DNA of 64,000 nt from positions 1,364,001 through 1,428,000 of the forward strand of contig LR134136.1 of the NCBI GenBank assembly GCA_900635495.1, given 5' to 3'. The notes under the pieces were generated by a model. It made no database searches, was not told the DNA's origin, and worked only from the letters and a program-made list of their open reading frames with translations. This document shows positions 46,438 through 55,469 of this stretch, piece by piece (position 1 is the first letter of the stretch; each line of letters begins with the position of its first letter). The DNA is from Atlantibacter hermannii. Its GTDB lineage: Bacteria > Pseudomonadota > Gammaproteobacteria > Enterobacterales > Enterobacteriaceae. Both the position numbers and the translations under genes were made by a program.

Positions 46438-46938
46438 ATGCACGAGAATCAACAACCACAGACCGAGGCTTTTGAGCTGAGTGCGGCAGAGCGTGAGGCA
46501 ATTGAGCACGAAAAGCACCACTACGAAGACCCGCGTGCGGCGTCCATTGAAGCGCTGAAAATCGTTCAGAAACAGCGTGGCTGGGTGCCGGACGGCGCAA
46601 TCTACGCCATCGCCGAGGTGCTGGGCATTCCGGCAAGCGACGTTGAAGGCGTGGCCACGTTCTATAGCCAGATTTTCCGCCAGCCGGTCGGCCGCCACGT
46701 TATCCGCTATTGCGATAGCGTGGTTTGCCATATCACCGGTTACCAGGGCATTCAGTCGGCCATTGAAAAGCATTTGCAGATCAAGCCGGGTCAGACGACG
46801 TTTGACGGACGTTTCACCCTGCTGCCGACCTGCTGCCTGGGCAACTGTGACAAGGGGCCGAGCATGATGATCGATGAAGATACCCATGCTTACCTCACGC
46901 CGGAGAAAATCCCTGACCTGCTGGAGCAGTACAAATGA
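46438..46938 (+). CDS. nuoE: NADH-quinone oxidoreductase subunit E
   Basis: NuoE is the thioredoxin-like subunit of the NADH dehydrogenase module carrying the 2Fe-2S cluster N1a. The cluster cysteines are in RYCDSVVCHITG (about residues 92-97) and TCCLGNCDKGP (about 132-137). It has 166 residues, as in E. coli, and is intact. It begins 2 bp after the nuoCD stop and overlaps nuoF by 4 bp. Confidence 0.98.
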   Translation: MHENQQPQTEAFELSAAEREAIEHEKHHYEDPRAASIEALKIVQKQRGWVPDGAIYAIAEVLGIPASDVEGVATFYSQIFRQPVGRHVIRYCDSVVCHITGYQGIQSAIEKHLQIKPGQTTFDGRFTLLPTCCLGNCDKGPSMMIDEDTHAYLTPEKIPDLLEQYK

Positions 46939-48272
46939 AAACCGTCATTCGCACTCCAGAAACCCATCCGCTGACCTGGCGTCTGCGTGATGATGAACAG
47001 CCGGTTTGGCTTGACGAATACCGCAGCAAAAACGGTTATGAAGGCGCGCGTAAGGCCCTGACCGGTTTGTCGCCGGATGAGATCGTCAACCAGGTTAAAG
47101 ATTCCGGGCTTAAAGGCCGCGGCGGCGCAGGCTTCTCCACGGGTCTGAAGTGGAGCCTGATGCCGAAAGATGAATCCATGAACATCCGTTACCTGCTGTG
47201 TAACGCCGATGAAATGGAACCTGGCACCTATAAAGACCGCTTACTGATGGAACAGCTGCCGCACCTGTTGGTAGAAGGCATGCTGATTTCTGCGTTCGCG
47301 CTGAAAGCTTACCGGGGTTACATCTTCCTGCGCGGCGAATATATCGAAGCCGCTGAGCGTCTGCGTCGCGCGATTGCGGAAGCCACCGAAGCGGGCCTGC
47401 TCGGGAAAAACATTCTCGGTTCCGGTTTTGATTTCGAACTGTTCGTGCATACCGGCGCGGGTCGTTATATCTGCGGTGAAGAGACCGCGCTGATCAACTC
47501 GCTGGAAGGGCGTCGCGCTAACCCGCGTTCCAAACCGCCGTTCCCGGCAAGCTCCGGCGTATGGGGTAAACCGACCTGCGTTAACAACGTCGAAACCCTG
47601 TGTAACGTCCCGGCGATCCTTGCAAACGGCGTGGAGTGGTACCAGAACATTTCGAAGAGCAAAGATGCTGGCACCAAGCTGATGGGCTTCTCTGGTCGCG
47701 TGAAAAATCCGGGTCTGTGGGAACTGCCATTTGGCACCACGGCGCGTGAAATTCTCGAAGACTATGCGGGCGGCATGCGCGATGGCCTGAAGTTCAAAGC
47801 CTGGCAACCAGGTGGCGCGGGTACCGACTTCCTGACCGAAGCGCACCTCGATCTGCCGATGGAGTTCGAAAGCATTGGCAAAGCGGGTAGCCGTCTTGGC
47901 ACCGCGCTGGCTATGGCCGTTGACCACGAAATCGGTATGGTCTCGCTGGTTCGCAACCTTGAAGAGTTCTTCGCCCGCGAATCCTGCGGATGGTGTACGC
48001 CTTGCCGCGACGGTTTGCCGTGGAGCGTGAAGATCCTGCGAGCGCTGGAGCGCGGCGAAGGGCAGCCAGGGGATATCGAAACCCTGGAGCAGCTGTGCCG
48101 CTTCCTGGGGCCAGGTAAAACCTTCTGCGCCCATGCGCCAGGTGCGGTCGAGCCGCTTCAGAGTGCGATTAAATATTTCCGCGACGAATTCGAAGCCGGG
48201 ATCAAACAGCCGTTCAGCAACACCCATCTGATTAATGGGATTCAGCCGAACCTTTTAAAAGCACGCTGGTGA
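46935..48272 (+). CDS. nuoF: NADH-quinone oxidoreductase subunit F
   Basis: NuoF holds the NADH site, FMN and 4Fe-4S cluster N3. The FMN/NAD loop is GLKGRGGAGFSTGLKW (about residues 60-75), RYICGEETALINSLEG is conserved, and the cluster cysteines are ESCGWCTPCRDG (about 349-360) plus a later Cys in GKTFCAHAPGA. It has 445 residues, as in E. coli, and is intact. Its start overlaps the nuoE stop. Confidence 0.98.
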   Translation: MKTVIRTPETHPLTWRLRDDEQPVWLDEYRSKNGYEGARKALTGLSPDEIVNQVKDSGLKGRGGAGFSTGLKWSLMPKDESMNIRYLLCNADEMEPGTYKDRLLMEQLPHLLVEGMLISAFALKAYRGYIFLRGEYIEAAERLRRAIAEATEAGLLGKNILGSGFDFELFVHTGAGRYICGEETALINSLEGRRANPRSKPPFPASSGVWGKPTCVNNVETLCNVPAILANGVEWYQNISKSKDAGTKLMGFSGRVKNPGLWELPFGTTAREILEDYAGGMRDGLKFKAWQPGGAGTDFLTEAHLDLPMEFESIGKAGSRLGTALAMAVDHEIGMVSLVRNLEEFFARESCGWCTPCRDGLPWSVKILRALERGEGQPGDIETLEQLCRFLGPGKTFCAHAPGAVEPLQSAIKYFRDEFEAGIKQPFSNTHLINGIQPNLLKARW

Positions 48273-48278
48273 TCCTGA

Positions 48279-48347
48279 CGTCTCATGAGCAAGAGACGCG
48301 AAAGACGCGATATATAAAATTTGATTAACGCTCAGTCCTGAACTGAG
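48279..48347 (+). repeat. Two small hairpins in the nuoF-nuoG gap
   Basis: CGTCTC/GAGACG (48279-48298) and CTCAG/CTGAG (48331-48347) lie in the 96-bp intercistronic region. They could influence nuoG translation or mRNA processing; no T tract follows. Confidence 0.35.
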
Positions 48348-48368
48348 ATAACTGGAAGCATGCTGACT

Positions 48369-51095
48369 ATGGCTACGATTCATGTAGACGGCAAAGAATA
48401 TGAGGTCAATGGAGCAGACAACTTGTTAGAAGCTTGTCTCTCTATGGGTCTTGATATTCCTTATTTTTGCTGGCATCCAGCGCTGGGGGAGCGTTGGAGC
48501 TTGCCGCCAGTGTGCGGTGAAGCAGTATCAGAACGCGGAAGATACCCGCGGTCGCCTGGTGATGTCCTGTATGACACCGGCAACCGATGGCACCTTTATT
48601 TCTATTGATGACGAAGAAGCGAAACAGTTCCGTGAAAGCGTTGTGGAATGGTTAATGACTAACCACCCGCACGACTGTCCGGTCTGTGAAGAGGGCGGTA
48701 ACTGCCACCTTCAGGATATGACGGTCATGACCGGGCATAGCTTCCGCCGCTATCGTTTTACCAAACGTACCCACCGCAATCAGGACCTCGGCCCGTTTAT
48801 CTCCCATGAGATGAACCGCTGTATCGCCTGTTACCGCTGCGTGCGTTACTACAAAGATTATGCCGACGGCGAAGATCTGGGCGTTTATGGCGCGCATGAC
48901 AACGTCTATTTCGGCCGCCCGGAAGATGGTGTACTGGAAAGCGAGTTTTCCGGTAACCTGGTGGAAATCTGCCCAACCGGCGTTTTCACCGATAAAACTC
49001 ACTCCGAACGCTATAACCGTAAATGGGATATGCAGTTCGCGCCGAGCATCTGTCAGCAGTGCTCGTTGGGTTGTAATACCAGCCCCGGCGAACGTTATGG
49101 CGAACTGCGTCGTATCGAAAACCGCTATAACGGCACTGTTAACCACTACTTCCTGTGTGACCGTGGTCGTTTCGGTTATGGCTATGTCAACCTGAAAGAC
49201 CGTCCGCGTCGGCCAGCTCAGCGCCGTGGCGATGACTGGATTACCCTGAACGCCGAACAGGCGATGCAGGGCGCGGCGGATATTCTGCGCCAGTCTAAGA
49301 AAGTCATCGGTATCGGTTCCCCGCGCGCCAGTGTGGAGAGCAACTTCGCCCTTCGTGAACTGGTGGGCGCAGAGAACTTCTATACCGGTATCGCAGCGGG
49401 CGAACAACAGCGCCTGAAACTGATGCTCGACGTGCTGGCGCAACAGCGGGATCCACACACCGGCGTTGCGTGAAATCGAATCCTACGATGCGGTGCTGAT
49501 CCTCGGTGAAGACCTCACCCAGACCGGCGCACGCGCCGCGTTAGCGGTGCGTCAGGCCGTGAAAGGCAAAGCGCGTGAAATGGCAGCGGCGCAGAAAGTC
49601 GCTGACTGGCAGATTGCGGCCATTCTGAATATCGGCCAGCGCGCAAAACACCGCTGTTCGTGACAAACGTGGATAACACCCGTCTGGATGATATCGCTGC
49701 ATGGACCTACCGTGCGCCGGTAGAAGACCAGGCGCGTTTAGGTTTCGCCATCGCTCATGGTCTGGATAACAGCGCCCGGCGGTTGACGGCATCGATCGCG
49801 ATTTGCAAAACAAGATCGACGTGATCGTTCAGGCCCTGGCCGGTGCGAAAAAACCGCTAATCATTTCCGGCACCAACGCCGGCAGCGCAGACGTCATTCA
49901 TGCGGCAGCCAACGTGGCAAAAGCACTGAAAGGGCGTGGTGCTGATGTAGGGATCACCATGATTGCCCGTGCGGTGAACAGTGTTGGTCTCGGCATGATT
50001 GGCGGCGGCACACTTGATGATGCCCTTACCGAGCTGGAAACCGGTGCCGCTGACGCGGTCATCGTGCTGGAAAACGATCTGCATCGCCACGCTTCTGCGG
50101 CCCGCGTTGACGCGGCGCTCAGCAAAGCGCCGCTGGTAATGGTGATTGACCATCAGCGCACCGCGATCATGGACAAAGCCCACCTTGTGCTGTCCACCGC
50201 GAGCTTTGCAGAAAGCGACGGTACCGTCATCAACAATGAAGGCCGCGCGCAGCGTTTCTTCCAGGTCTATGAGCCTTCTTATTACGACAGCAGCACTATC
50301 ATGCTGGAAAGCTGGCGCTGGCTGCACTCACTGCACAGCACGGTGAAGAGCCGTGAAGTGGACTGGACGCAGCTTGACCATGTCATCGATGCCGTGGTGG
50401 AACAACTGCCGCAGCTCGCGGGCATCAAAAATGCCGCGCCGGACGCCTCGTTCCGCATTCGCGGTCAGAAACTGGCTCGTGAACCGCACCGCTACAGTGG
50501 CCGTACCGCAATGCGCGCCAATATCAGCGTGCATGAACCGCGCCAGCCGCAGGATAAAGACACCATGTTCGCTTTCTCCATGGAAGGGAACAACCATCCG
50601 GACGCGCCGCGTTCCCAGGTACCGTTTGCCTGGGCACCAGGCTGGAACTCCCCGCAGGCCTGGAACAAATTCCAGGATGAAGTGGGCGGTAAACTGCGTC
50701 ATGGCGATCCGGGCGTGCGTCTGATCGAAGCGTCGGAAACTGGCCTGGAGTACTTCAGCGACGTACCGGCAGGATTCGCGGCACAGGAAGGGGAGTGGCG
50801 TATCGCGCCTTACTACCATCTGTTTGGCAGCGATGAAATGTCCCAGCGTTCACCGGTCTTCCAGCAGCGTATGCCGCAGCCTTACATCAAGCTGAATCCG
50901 GCAGACGCCGCGAAGCTTGGCGTGAACGCGGGCGCGAAGGTTTCCTTCAATTACGAAGGCCAAACCGTCACATTACCGTTGATCATCTCCGAAGGGCTGA
51001 CGGCAGGGCAGGTCGGCTTACCGATGGGCATGCCGGGTATCGCGCCAGTACTGGCCGGTGCGCGCCTTGAGAATCTGCAGGAGGCTCAACAATGA
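48369..51095 (+). CDS. nuoG: NADH-quinone oxidoreductase subunit G (four frameshifts)
   Basis: NuoG carries one 2Fe-2S and several 4Fe-4S clusters and a molybdopterin-oxidoreductase-like domain. The N-terminal ferredoxin domain has CWHPALGSVGACRQCAVK (after correction); VCEEGGNCHLQDM, NRCIACYRCVRYY, VEICPTGVF and SICQQCSLGCN follow in order. Frames shift at 48485-48489 (extra G), 49448-49450 (extra G), 49651-49652 (missing C) and 49775-49777 (missing C). The net change is zero, so 48369-51095 equals exactly 908 codons plus stop, the E. coli length. I chose the ATG at 48369 over 48360 for ribosome-binding-site spacing and homology. Confidence 0.95.
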
Positions 51096-52069
51096 GTTGG
51101 TTAACACCGGATGTTATTGAGATTCTGCTGACCATCCTCAAAGCGGTTGTCATTCTGTTAGTGGTTGTGACCTGCGGGGCGTTCATGAGCTTCGGCGAAC
51201 GTCGCCTTCTGGGTCTGTTCCAGAACCGCTATGGACCGAACCGCGTGGGCTGGGGCGGTTCGCTCCAGCTGGTCGCGGACATGATCAAAATGTTCTTTAA
51301 AGAAGACTGGGTTCCGCGCTTTACGGACCGTGTCATCTTTACCCTGGCGCCGATGATTGCCTTCACCTCGCTGCTGCTGGCCTTCGCAATCGTGCCGGTC
51401 AGCCCGAACTGGGTGGTGGCCGATCTGAACATCGGGATCCTGTTCTTCCTGATGATGGCAGGCCTCGCGGTTTACGCGGTGCTGTTCGCAGGCTGGTCGA
51501 GCAACAACAAATACTCCCTGCTGGGGGCGATGCGCGCATCCGCGCAAACCCTGAGCTATGAAGTATTTTTGGGGCTTTCCCTGATGGGCGTTGTGGCGCA
51601 GGCCGGTTCATTCAACATGACCGACATCGTTAACAACCAGGCGGACATCTGGAACGTCATTCCGCAGTTCTTTGGCTTTTTGACCTTTGCGATTGCCGGC
51701 GTAGCGGTTTGTCACCGTCACCCGTTTGACCAACCGGAAGCTGAGCAGGAACTGGCGGATGGTTACCACATTGAATATTCCGGGATGAAATTCGGTCTGT
51801 TCTTCGTGGGCGAATACATCGGTATCGTTACCGTGTCGGCGCTGATGGTTACGCTGTTCTTCGGTGGCTGGCATGGCCCATGGTTGCCTCCTTTCATCTG
51901 GTTCGCGCTGAAAACCGCGTTCTTTATGATGATGTTTATTTTGATTCGCGCATCGTTACCGCGTCCGCGTTATGACCAGGTAATGTCCTTCGGCTGGAAA
52001 GTTTGCCTGCCGCTGACGCTTATCAACTTGTTGGCAACGGCGGCTGTCATTCTGTGGCAGGCGCAATAA
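51092..52069 (+). CDS. nuoH: NADH-quinone oxidoreductase subunit H
   Basis: NuoH is the membrane subunit that forms much of the quinone cavity and links it to the proton path. Conserved GERRLLGLFQNRYGPNRVGWGGSLQLVADM (quinone-site loop) and PFDQPEAEQELADGYHIEYSGMKF are present. It has 325 residues, as in E. coli, with eight to nine hydrophobic segments. It overlaps the nuoG stop by 4 bp and is intact. Confidence 0.98.
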   Translation: MSWLTPDVIEILLTILKAVVILLVVVTCGAFMSFGERRLLGLFQNRYGPNRVGWGGSLQLVADMIKMFFKEDWVPRFTDRVIFTLAPMIAFTSLLLAFAIVPVSPNWVVADLNIGILFFLMMAGLAVYAVLFAGWSSNNKYSLLGAMRASAQTLSYEVFLGLSLMGVVAQAGSFNMTDIVNNQADIWNVIPQFFGFLTFAIAGVAVCHRHPFDQPEAEQELADGYHIEYSGMKFGLFFVGEYIGIVTVSALMVTLFFGGWHGPWLPPFIWFALKTAFFMMMFILIRASLPRPRYDQVMSFGWKVCLPLTLINLLATAAVILWQAQ

Positions 52070-52083
52070 GGGGTGAAAAAACC

Positions 52084-52626
52084 ATGACATTGAAAGAAAT
52101 AGTGGTCGGTTTCGGCACCCAGGTCCGCAGTATCTGGATGATTGGCTTGCATGCCTTTGCCAAACGCGAAACCCGCATGTATCCGGAAGAGCCGGTCTAT
52201 TTGCCGCCACGCTACCGTGGCCGTATCGTGCTGACGCGCGATCCGGACGGCTCTGAGCGTTGCGTTGCCTGTAACCTGTGCGCGGTAGCCTGCCCGGTAG
52301 GCTGTATCTCTCTGCAAAAAGCAGAAACCGTGGACGGTCGCTGGTATCCGGAATTTTTCCGTATCAACTTTTCACGCTGCATTTTCTGCGGCATGTGCGA
52401 AGAAGCCTGCCCAACCACCGCTATCCAGCTGACGCCGGATTTCGAAATGGGCGAGTTCAAACGTCAGGACCTGGTGTACGAGAAAGAGGATCTGCTGATT
52501 TCCGGTCCGGGCAAATACCCGGAATATAACTTCTACCGGATGGCAGGTATGGCAATCGACGGGAAAGATAAAGGTGAAGCTGAGAATGAAGCCAAGCCTA
52601 TCGACGTCAAGAGCCTGTTACCGTAA
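52084..52626 (+). CDS. nuoI: NADH-quinone oxidoreductase subunit I
   Basis: NuoI is an 8Fe ferredoxin-type subunit carrying clusters N6a and N6b. Two CxxCxxCxxxCP motifs are CVACNLCAVACPVGC (about residues 60-74) and CIFCGMCEEACP (about 99-110). It has 180 residues, as in E. coli. I chose the ATG at 52084 (MTLKEIVVGFG) following GGGGTGAAAA; a longer frame upstream overlaps nuoH and is not conserved. Confidence 0.98.
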   Translation: MTLKEIVVGFGTQVRSIWMIGLHAFAKRETRMYPEEPVYLPPRYRGRIVLTRDPDGSERCVACNLCAVACPVGCISLQKAETVDGRWYPEFFRINFSRCIFCGMCEEACPTTAIQLTPDFEMGEFKRQDLVYEKEDLLISGPGKYPEYNFYRMAGMAIDGKDKGEAENEAKPIDVKSLLP

Positions 52627-52637
52627 GGAGAGTGGCA

Positions 52638-53192
52638 ATGGAATTCGCATTTTATATTTGCGCCCTTGTGGCAATACTCGCCACCTTACGGGTTATCACG
52701 CACACCAATCCGGTACACGCCTTGCTGTATCTGATCATTTCGCTGCTGGCGATTTCGGGCGTGTTCTTCTCACTGGGCGCTTACTTCGCCGGTGCGCTGG
52801 AAATCATCGTATACGCGGGTGCCATTATGGTGCTGTTCGTGTTCGTGGTGATGATGCTCAACCTGGGCGGTTCCGAGATCGAGCAGGAACGCCAGTGGCT
52901 GAAACCGCAGGTGTGGATTGGTCCGGGCCTGCTTTCCGCCGTACTGCTGGCGGTGCTGGTTTACGCCATCATGAGCGTCAACGATCAGGGTATCGACGGC
53001 ACGCCTGTCTCTGCCAAAGCCGTAGGGATTACGCTGTTTGGCCCTTACGTTCTGGCGGTTGAACTGGCGTCTATGCTGCTGCTTGCAGGCCTGGTTGTTG
53101 CCTTCCACGTCGGACGCGAAGATCGTCCTGGCGAAGTGCTGAGCAACCGTCCTGAAGACCGCGCGAAAAGAAAATCGGAGGAGCAAGCATGA
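52638..53192 (+). CDS. nuoJ: NADH-quinone oxidoreductase subunit J
   Basis: NuoJ is a five-helix membrane subunit whose pi-bulge helix takes part in coupling. Conserved LLYLIISLLAISGVFFSLGAYFAGALEIIVYAGAIMVLFVFVVMMLNLG spans helices 2-3. It has 184 residues, as in E. coli. I chose the ATG at 52638, after AAGGAGAG, over the GTG at 52632. It overlaps nuoK by 4 bp. Confidence 0.98.
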   Translation: MEFAFYICALVAILATLRVITHTNPVHALLYLIISLLAISGVFFSLGAYFAGALEIIVYAGAIMVLFVFVVMMLNLGGSEIEQERQWLKPQVWIGPGLLSAVLLAVLVYAIMSVNDQGIDGTPVSAKAVGITLFGPYVLAVELASMLLLAGLVVAFHVGREDRPGEVLSNRPEDRAKRKSEEQA

Positions 53193-53491
53193 TCCCCTTA
53201 CAACATGGGCTGATCCTCGCGGCCATATTATTTGTGCTTGGGCTGACGGGCCTGGTCATCCGTCGCAATCTGCTGTTTATGCTGATTGGACTGGAAATCA
53301 TGATTAATGCTGCCGCGCTGGCGTTTGTCGTCGCGGGAAGCTACTGGGGGCAGACGGACGGGCAGGTGATGTATATCCTGGCCATCAGCCTGGCTGCCGC
53401 AGAAGCCAGTATTGGCCTGGCGCTGTTGCTACAGCTCCATCGTCGTCGCCAGAATCTGAATATCGATTCAGTAAGTGAGATGCGTGGATGA
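53189..53491 (+). CDS. nuoK: NADH-quinone oxidoreductase subunit K
   Basis: NuoK is a 100-residue, three-helix membrane subunit homologous to MrpC, with the buried glutamates of the proton path in GLEIMINAAALAF and ISLAAAEASIGLALLL. It overlaps nuoJ and nuoL by 4 bp each. The frame is intact. Confidence 0.98.
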   Translation: MIPLQHGLILAAILFVLGLTGLVIRRNLLFMLIGLEIMINAAALAFVVAGSYWGQTDGQVMYILAISLAAAEASIGLALLLQLHRRRQNLNIDSVSEMRG

Positions 53492-55329
53492 ACCTCCTTT
53501 GGTTAACCATTGTTCTGCCATTGATTGGCTATGTACTGCTGGCGTTCTCTCGCGGACGCTGGTCTGAAAATTTATCTGCCACCATCGGTATGGGCTCTGT
53601 GGGCCTGGCCGCGCTGGTCACGGCGTATGCGGGTATCGACTTTCTGAACAGCGGTCGTGAACCGTTCGTTCAGCCGCTCTGGACGTGGATGTCGGTCGGC
53701 GACTTCAACATCGGCTTTAATCTGGTGTTGGACGGGCTTTCGCTCACCATGCTGTCTGTCGTCACCGGCGTTGGTTTCCTGATCCATATGTTCGCCTCCT
53801 GGTACATGCGCGGCGAAGAGGGTTATTCACGTTTCTTCGCCTACACCAACCTGTTTATCGCCAGCATGGTTATCCTGGTACTGGCCGATAACCTGTTGCT
53901 GATGTACCTCGGCTGGGAAGGCGTGGGCCTGTGTTCCTACCTGCTGATTGGTTTCTACTACACCGACCCGAAAAACGGCGCGGCAGCCATGAAAGCCTTC
54001 GTGGTGACCCGTGTTGGTGACGTGTTCCTCGCGTTTGCGCTGTTCATTCTCTATAACGAGTTGGGCACGCTGAACTTCCGCGAGATGGTGGAACTGGCTC
54101 CGCAGCATTTCGCGGACGGCAACACCATGATCCAGTGGGCAACGTTAATGTTGCTGGGCGGTGCGGTTGGTAAATCGGCGCAGCTGCCGTTGCAGACCTG
54201 GCTTGCGGATGCGATGGCTGGCCCGACGCCGGTCTCTGCGCTGATCCACGCCGCTACCATGGTAACCGCGGGCGTCTACCTGATTGCCCGTACCCATGGC
54301 CTGTTCCTGATGACGCCGGAAGTGCTGCATCTGGTGGGCATTGTCGGTGCGGTGACGCTGGTACTGGCGGGTTTTGCCGCGCTGGTGCAGACCGACATCA
54401 AACGCGTACTCGCTTACTCCACCATGAGCCAGATTGGCTACATGTTCCTGGCGCTGGGCGTGCAGGCGTGGGATGCGGCGATTTTCCACCTGATGACCCA
54501 TGCGTTCTTTAAAGCGCTGCTGTTCCTGTCGTCTGGTTCGGTGATCCTGGCCTGCCACCACGAACAGAACATCTTCAAAATGGGTGGTCTGCGTAAGTCC
54601 ATTCCGCTGGTTTATGTCTGCTTCCTGGTGGGCGGCGCGGCACTGGCGGCGTTGCCGATGATTACCGCAGGCTTCTTCAGTAAGGATGAAATCCTGGCAG
54701 GTGCCATGGCTAACGGTCATATCAATCTGATGATCGCGGGTCTGGTGGGGGCATTCATGACCTCGCTGTATACCTTCCGTATGATTTTCATTGTTTTCCA
54801 CGGCAAAGAACAAATTCACGCTCATGCAGGGAAGGGGATCACCCATCATCTGCCGCTGATCGTACTGTTGGTTCTGTCGACCTTTATTGGCGCATTAATC
54901 GTACCGCCGTTGCAGGGCGTCCTGCCGGATACCACCGAGCTTGAGCACGGTAGCATGCTGACTCTGGAAATCACGTCCGGCGTGGTGGCTATCGCGGGCA
55001 TTCTGATTGCCGCGTGGTTGTGGCTGGGCAAACGCACGCTGGTGACGTCTATTGCCAACAGCGCGCCGGGCCGTCTGCTGGGCACCTGGTGGTATAACGC
55101 CTGGGGCTTTGACTGGCTGTACGACATGATCTTCGTAAAACCGTTCCTTGGTATCGCCTGGCTGATTAAGCGCGATCCGCTGAATGCTCTGATGAACACG
55201 CCAGCGCTGCTGTCCCGCTTCGCAGGTAAAGGCCTGCTGTTTAGTGAGAACGGCTACCTGCGCTGGTATGTGGCGTCAATGAGCATTGGTGCGGTCGTGG
55301 TTCTCGGCCTGCTGATGGTGTTGCGTTGA
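53488..55329 (+). CDS. nuoL: NADH-quinone oxidoreductase subunit L
   Basis: NuoL is the distal antiporter-like proton-pumping subunit. It has 613 residues, as in E. coli, with about 16 hydrophobic segments and the long lateral amphipathic helix near the C-terminus. Conserved GWEGVGLCSYLLIGFYY (the key glutamate), KSAQLPLQTWLADAMAGPTPVSALIHAATMVTAG (lysine and histidine network) and a second lysine helix are visible. The frame is intact. Confidence 0.98.
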   Translation: MNLLWLTIVLPLIGYVLLAFSRGRWSENLSATIGMGSVGLAALVTAYAGIDFLNSGREPFVQPLWTWMSVGDFNIGFNLVLDGLSLTMLSVVTGVGFLIHMFASWYMRGEEGYSRFFAYTNLFIASMVILVLADNLLLMYLGWEGVGLCSYLLIGFYYTDPKNGAAAMKAFVVTRVGDVFLAFALFILYNELGTLNFREMVELAPQHFADGNTMIQWATLMLLGGAVGKSAQLPLQTWLADAMAGPTPVSALIHAATMVTAGVYLIARTHGLFLMTPEVLHLVGIVGAVTLVLAGFAALVQTDIKRVLAYSTMSQIGYMFLALGVQAWDAAIFHLMTHAFFKALLFLSSGSVILACHHEQNIFKMGGLRKSIPLVYVCFLVGGAALAALPMITAGFFSKDEILAGAMANGHINLMIAGLVGAFMTSLYTFRMIFIVFHGKEQIHAHAGKGITHHLPLIVLLVLSTFIGALIVPPLQGVLPDTTELEHGSMLTLEITSGVVAIAGILIAAWLWLGKRTLVTSIANSAPGRLLGTWWYNAWGFDWLYDMIFVKPFLGIAWLIKRDPLNALMNTPALLSRFAGKGLLFSENGYLRWYVASMSIGAVVVLGLLMVLR

Positions 55330-55351
55330 GTTTGTTGGCTGTGTGAACAGG

Positions 55352-55368
55352 CCCGGCGGAATGCCGGG
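55352..55368 (+). repeat. Hairpin in the nuoL-nuoM gap
   Basis: CCCGGC-ggaat-GCCGGG followed by TTTG lies 22 bp after nuoL, in the only long intergenic gap (140 bp) between the membrane-arm genes. It may act as a partial terminator or stability element. Confidence 0.45.
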
Positions 55369-55469
55369 TTTGTAAACTAAGAATAAATTAGATTACCTTC
55401 CTGAAGTACAGGCGTTATCGGTTAGTCAGATAGCCTGAGCAGGAATAAAAATAAGGGACATACTTAGCT

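Noticed and set aside
48360..48608. Short stand-alone ferredoxin-like protein from the nuoG start
   Set aside because: It is the NuoG N-terminus truncated by the first frameshift, not a separate gene.
54145..54849. 234-codon minus-strand frame inside nuoL (and similar ones in nuoD, nuoF and nuoM)
   Set aside because: These are shadows of GC-rich coding sequence; no start signals or homology.
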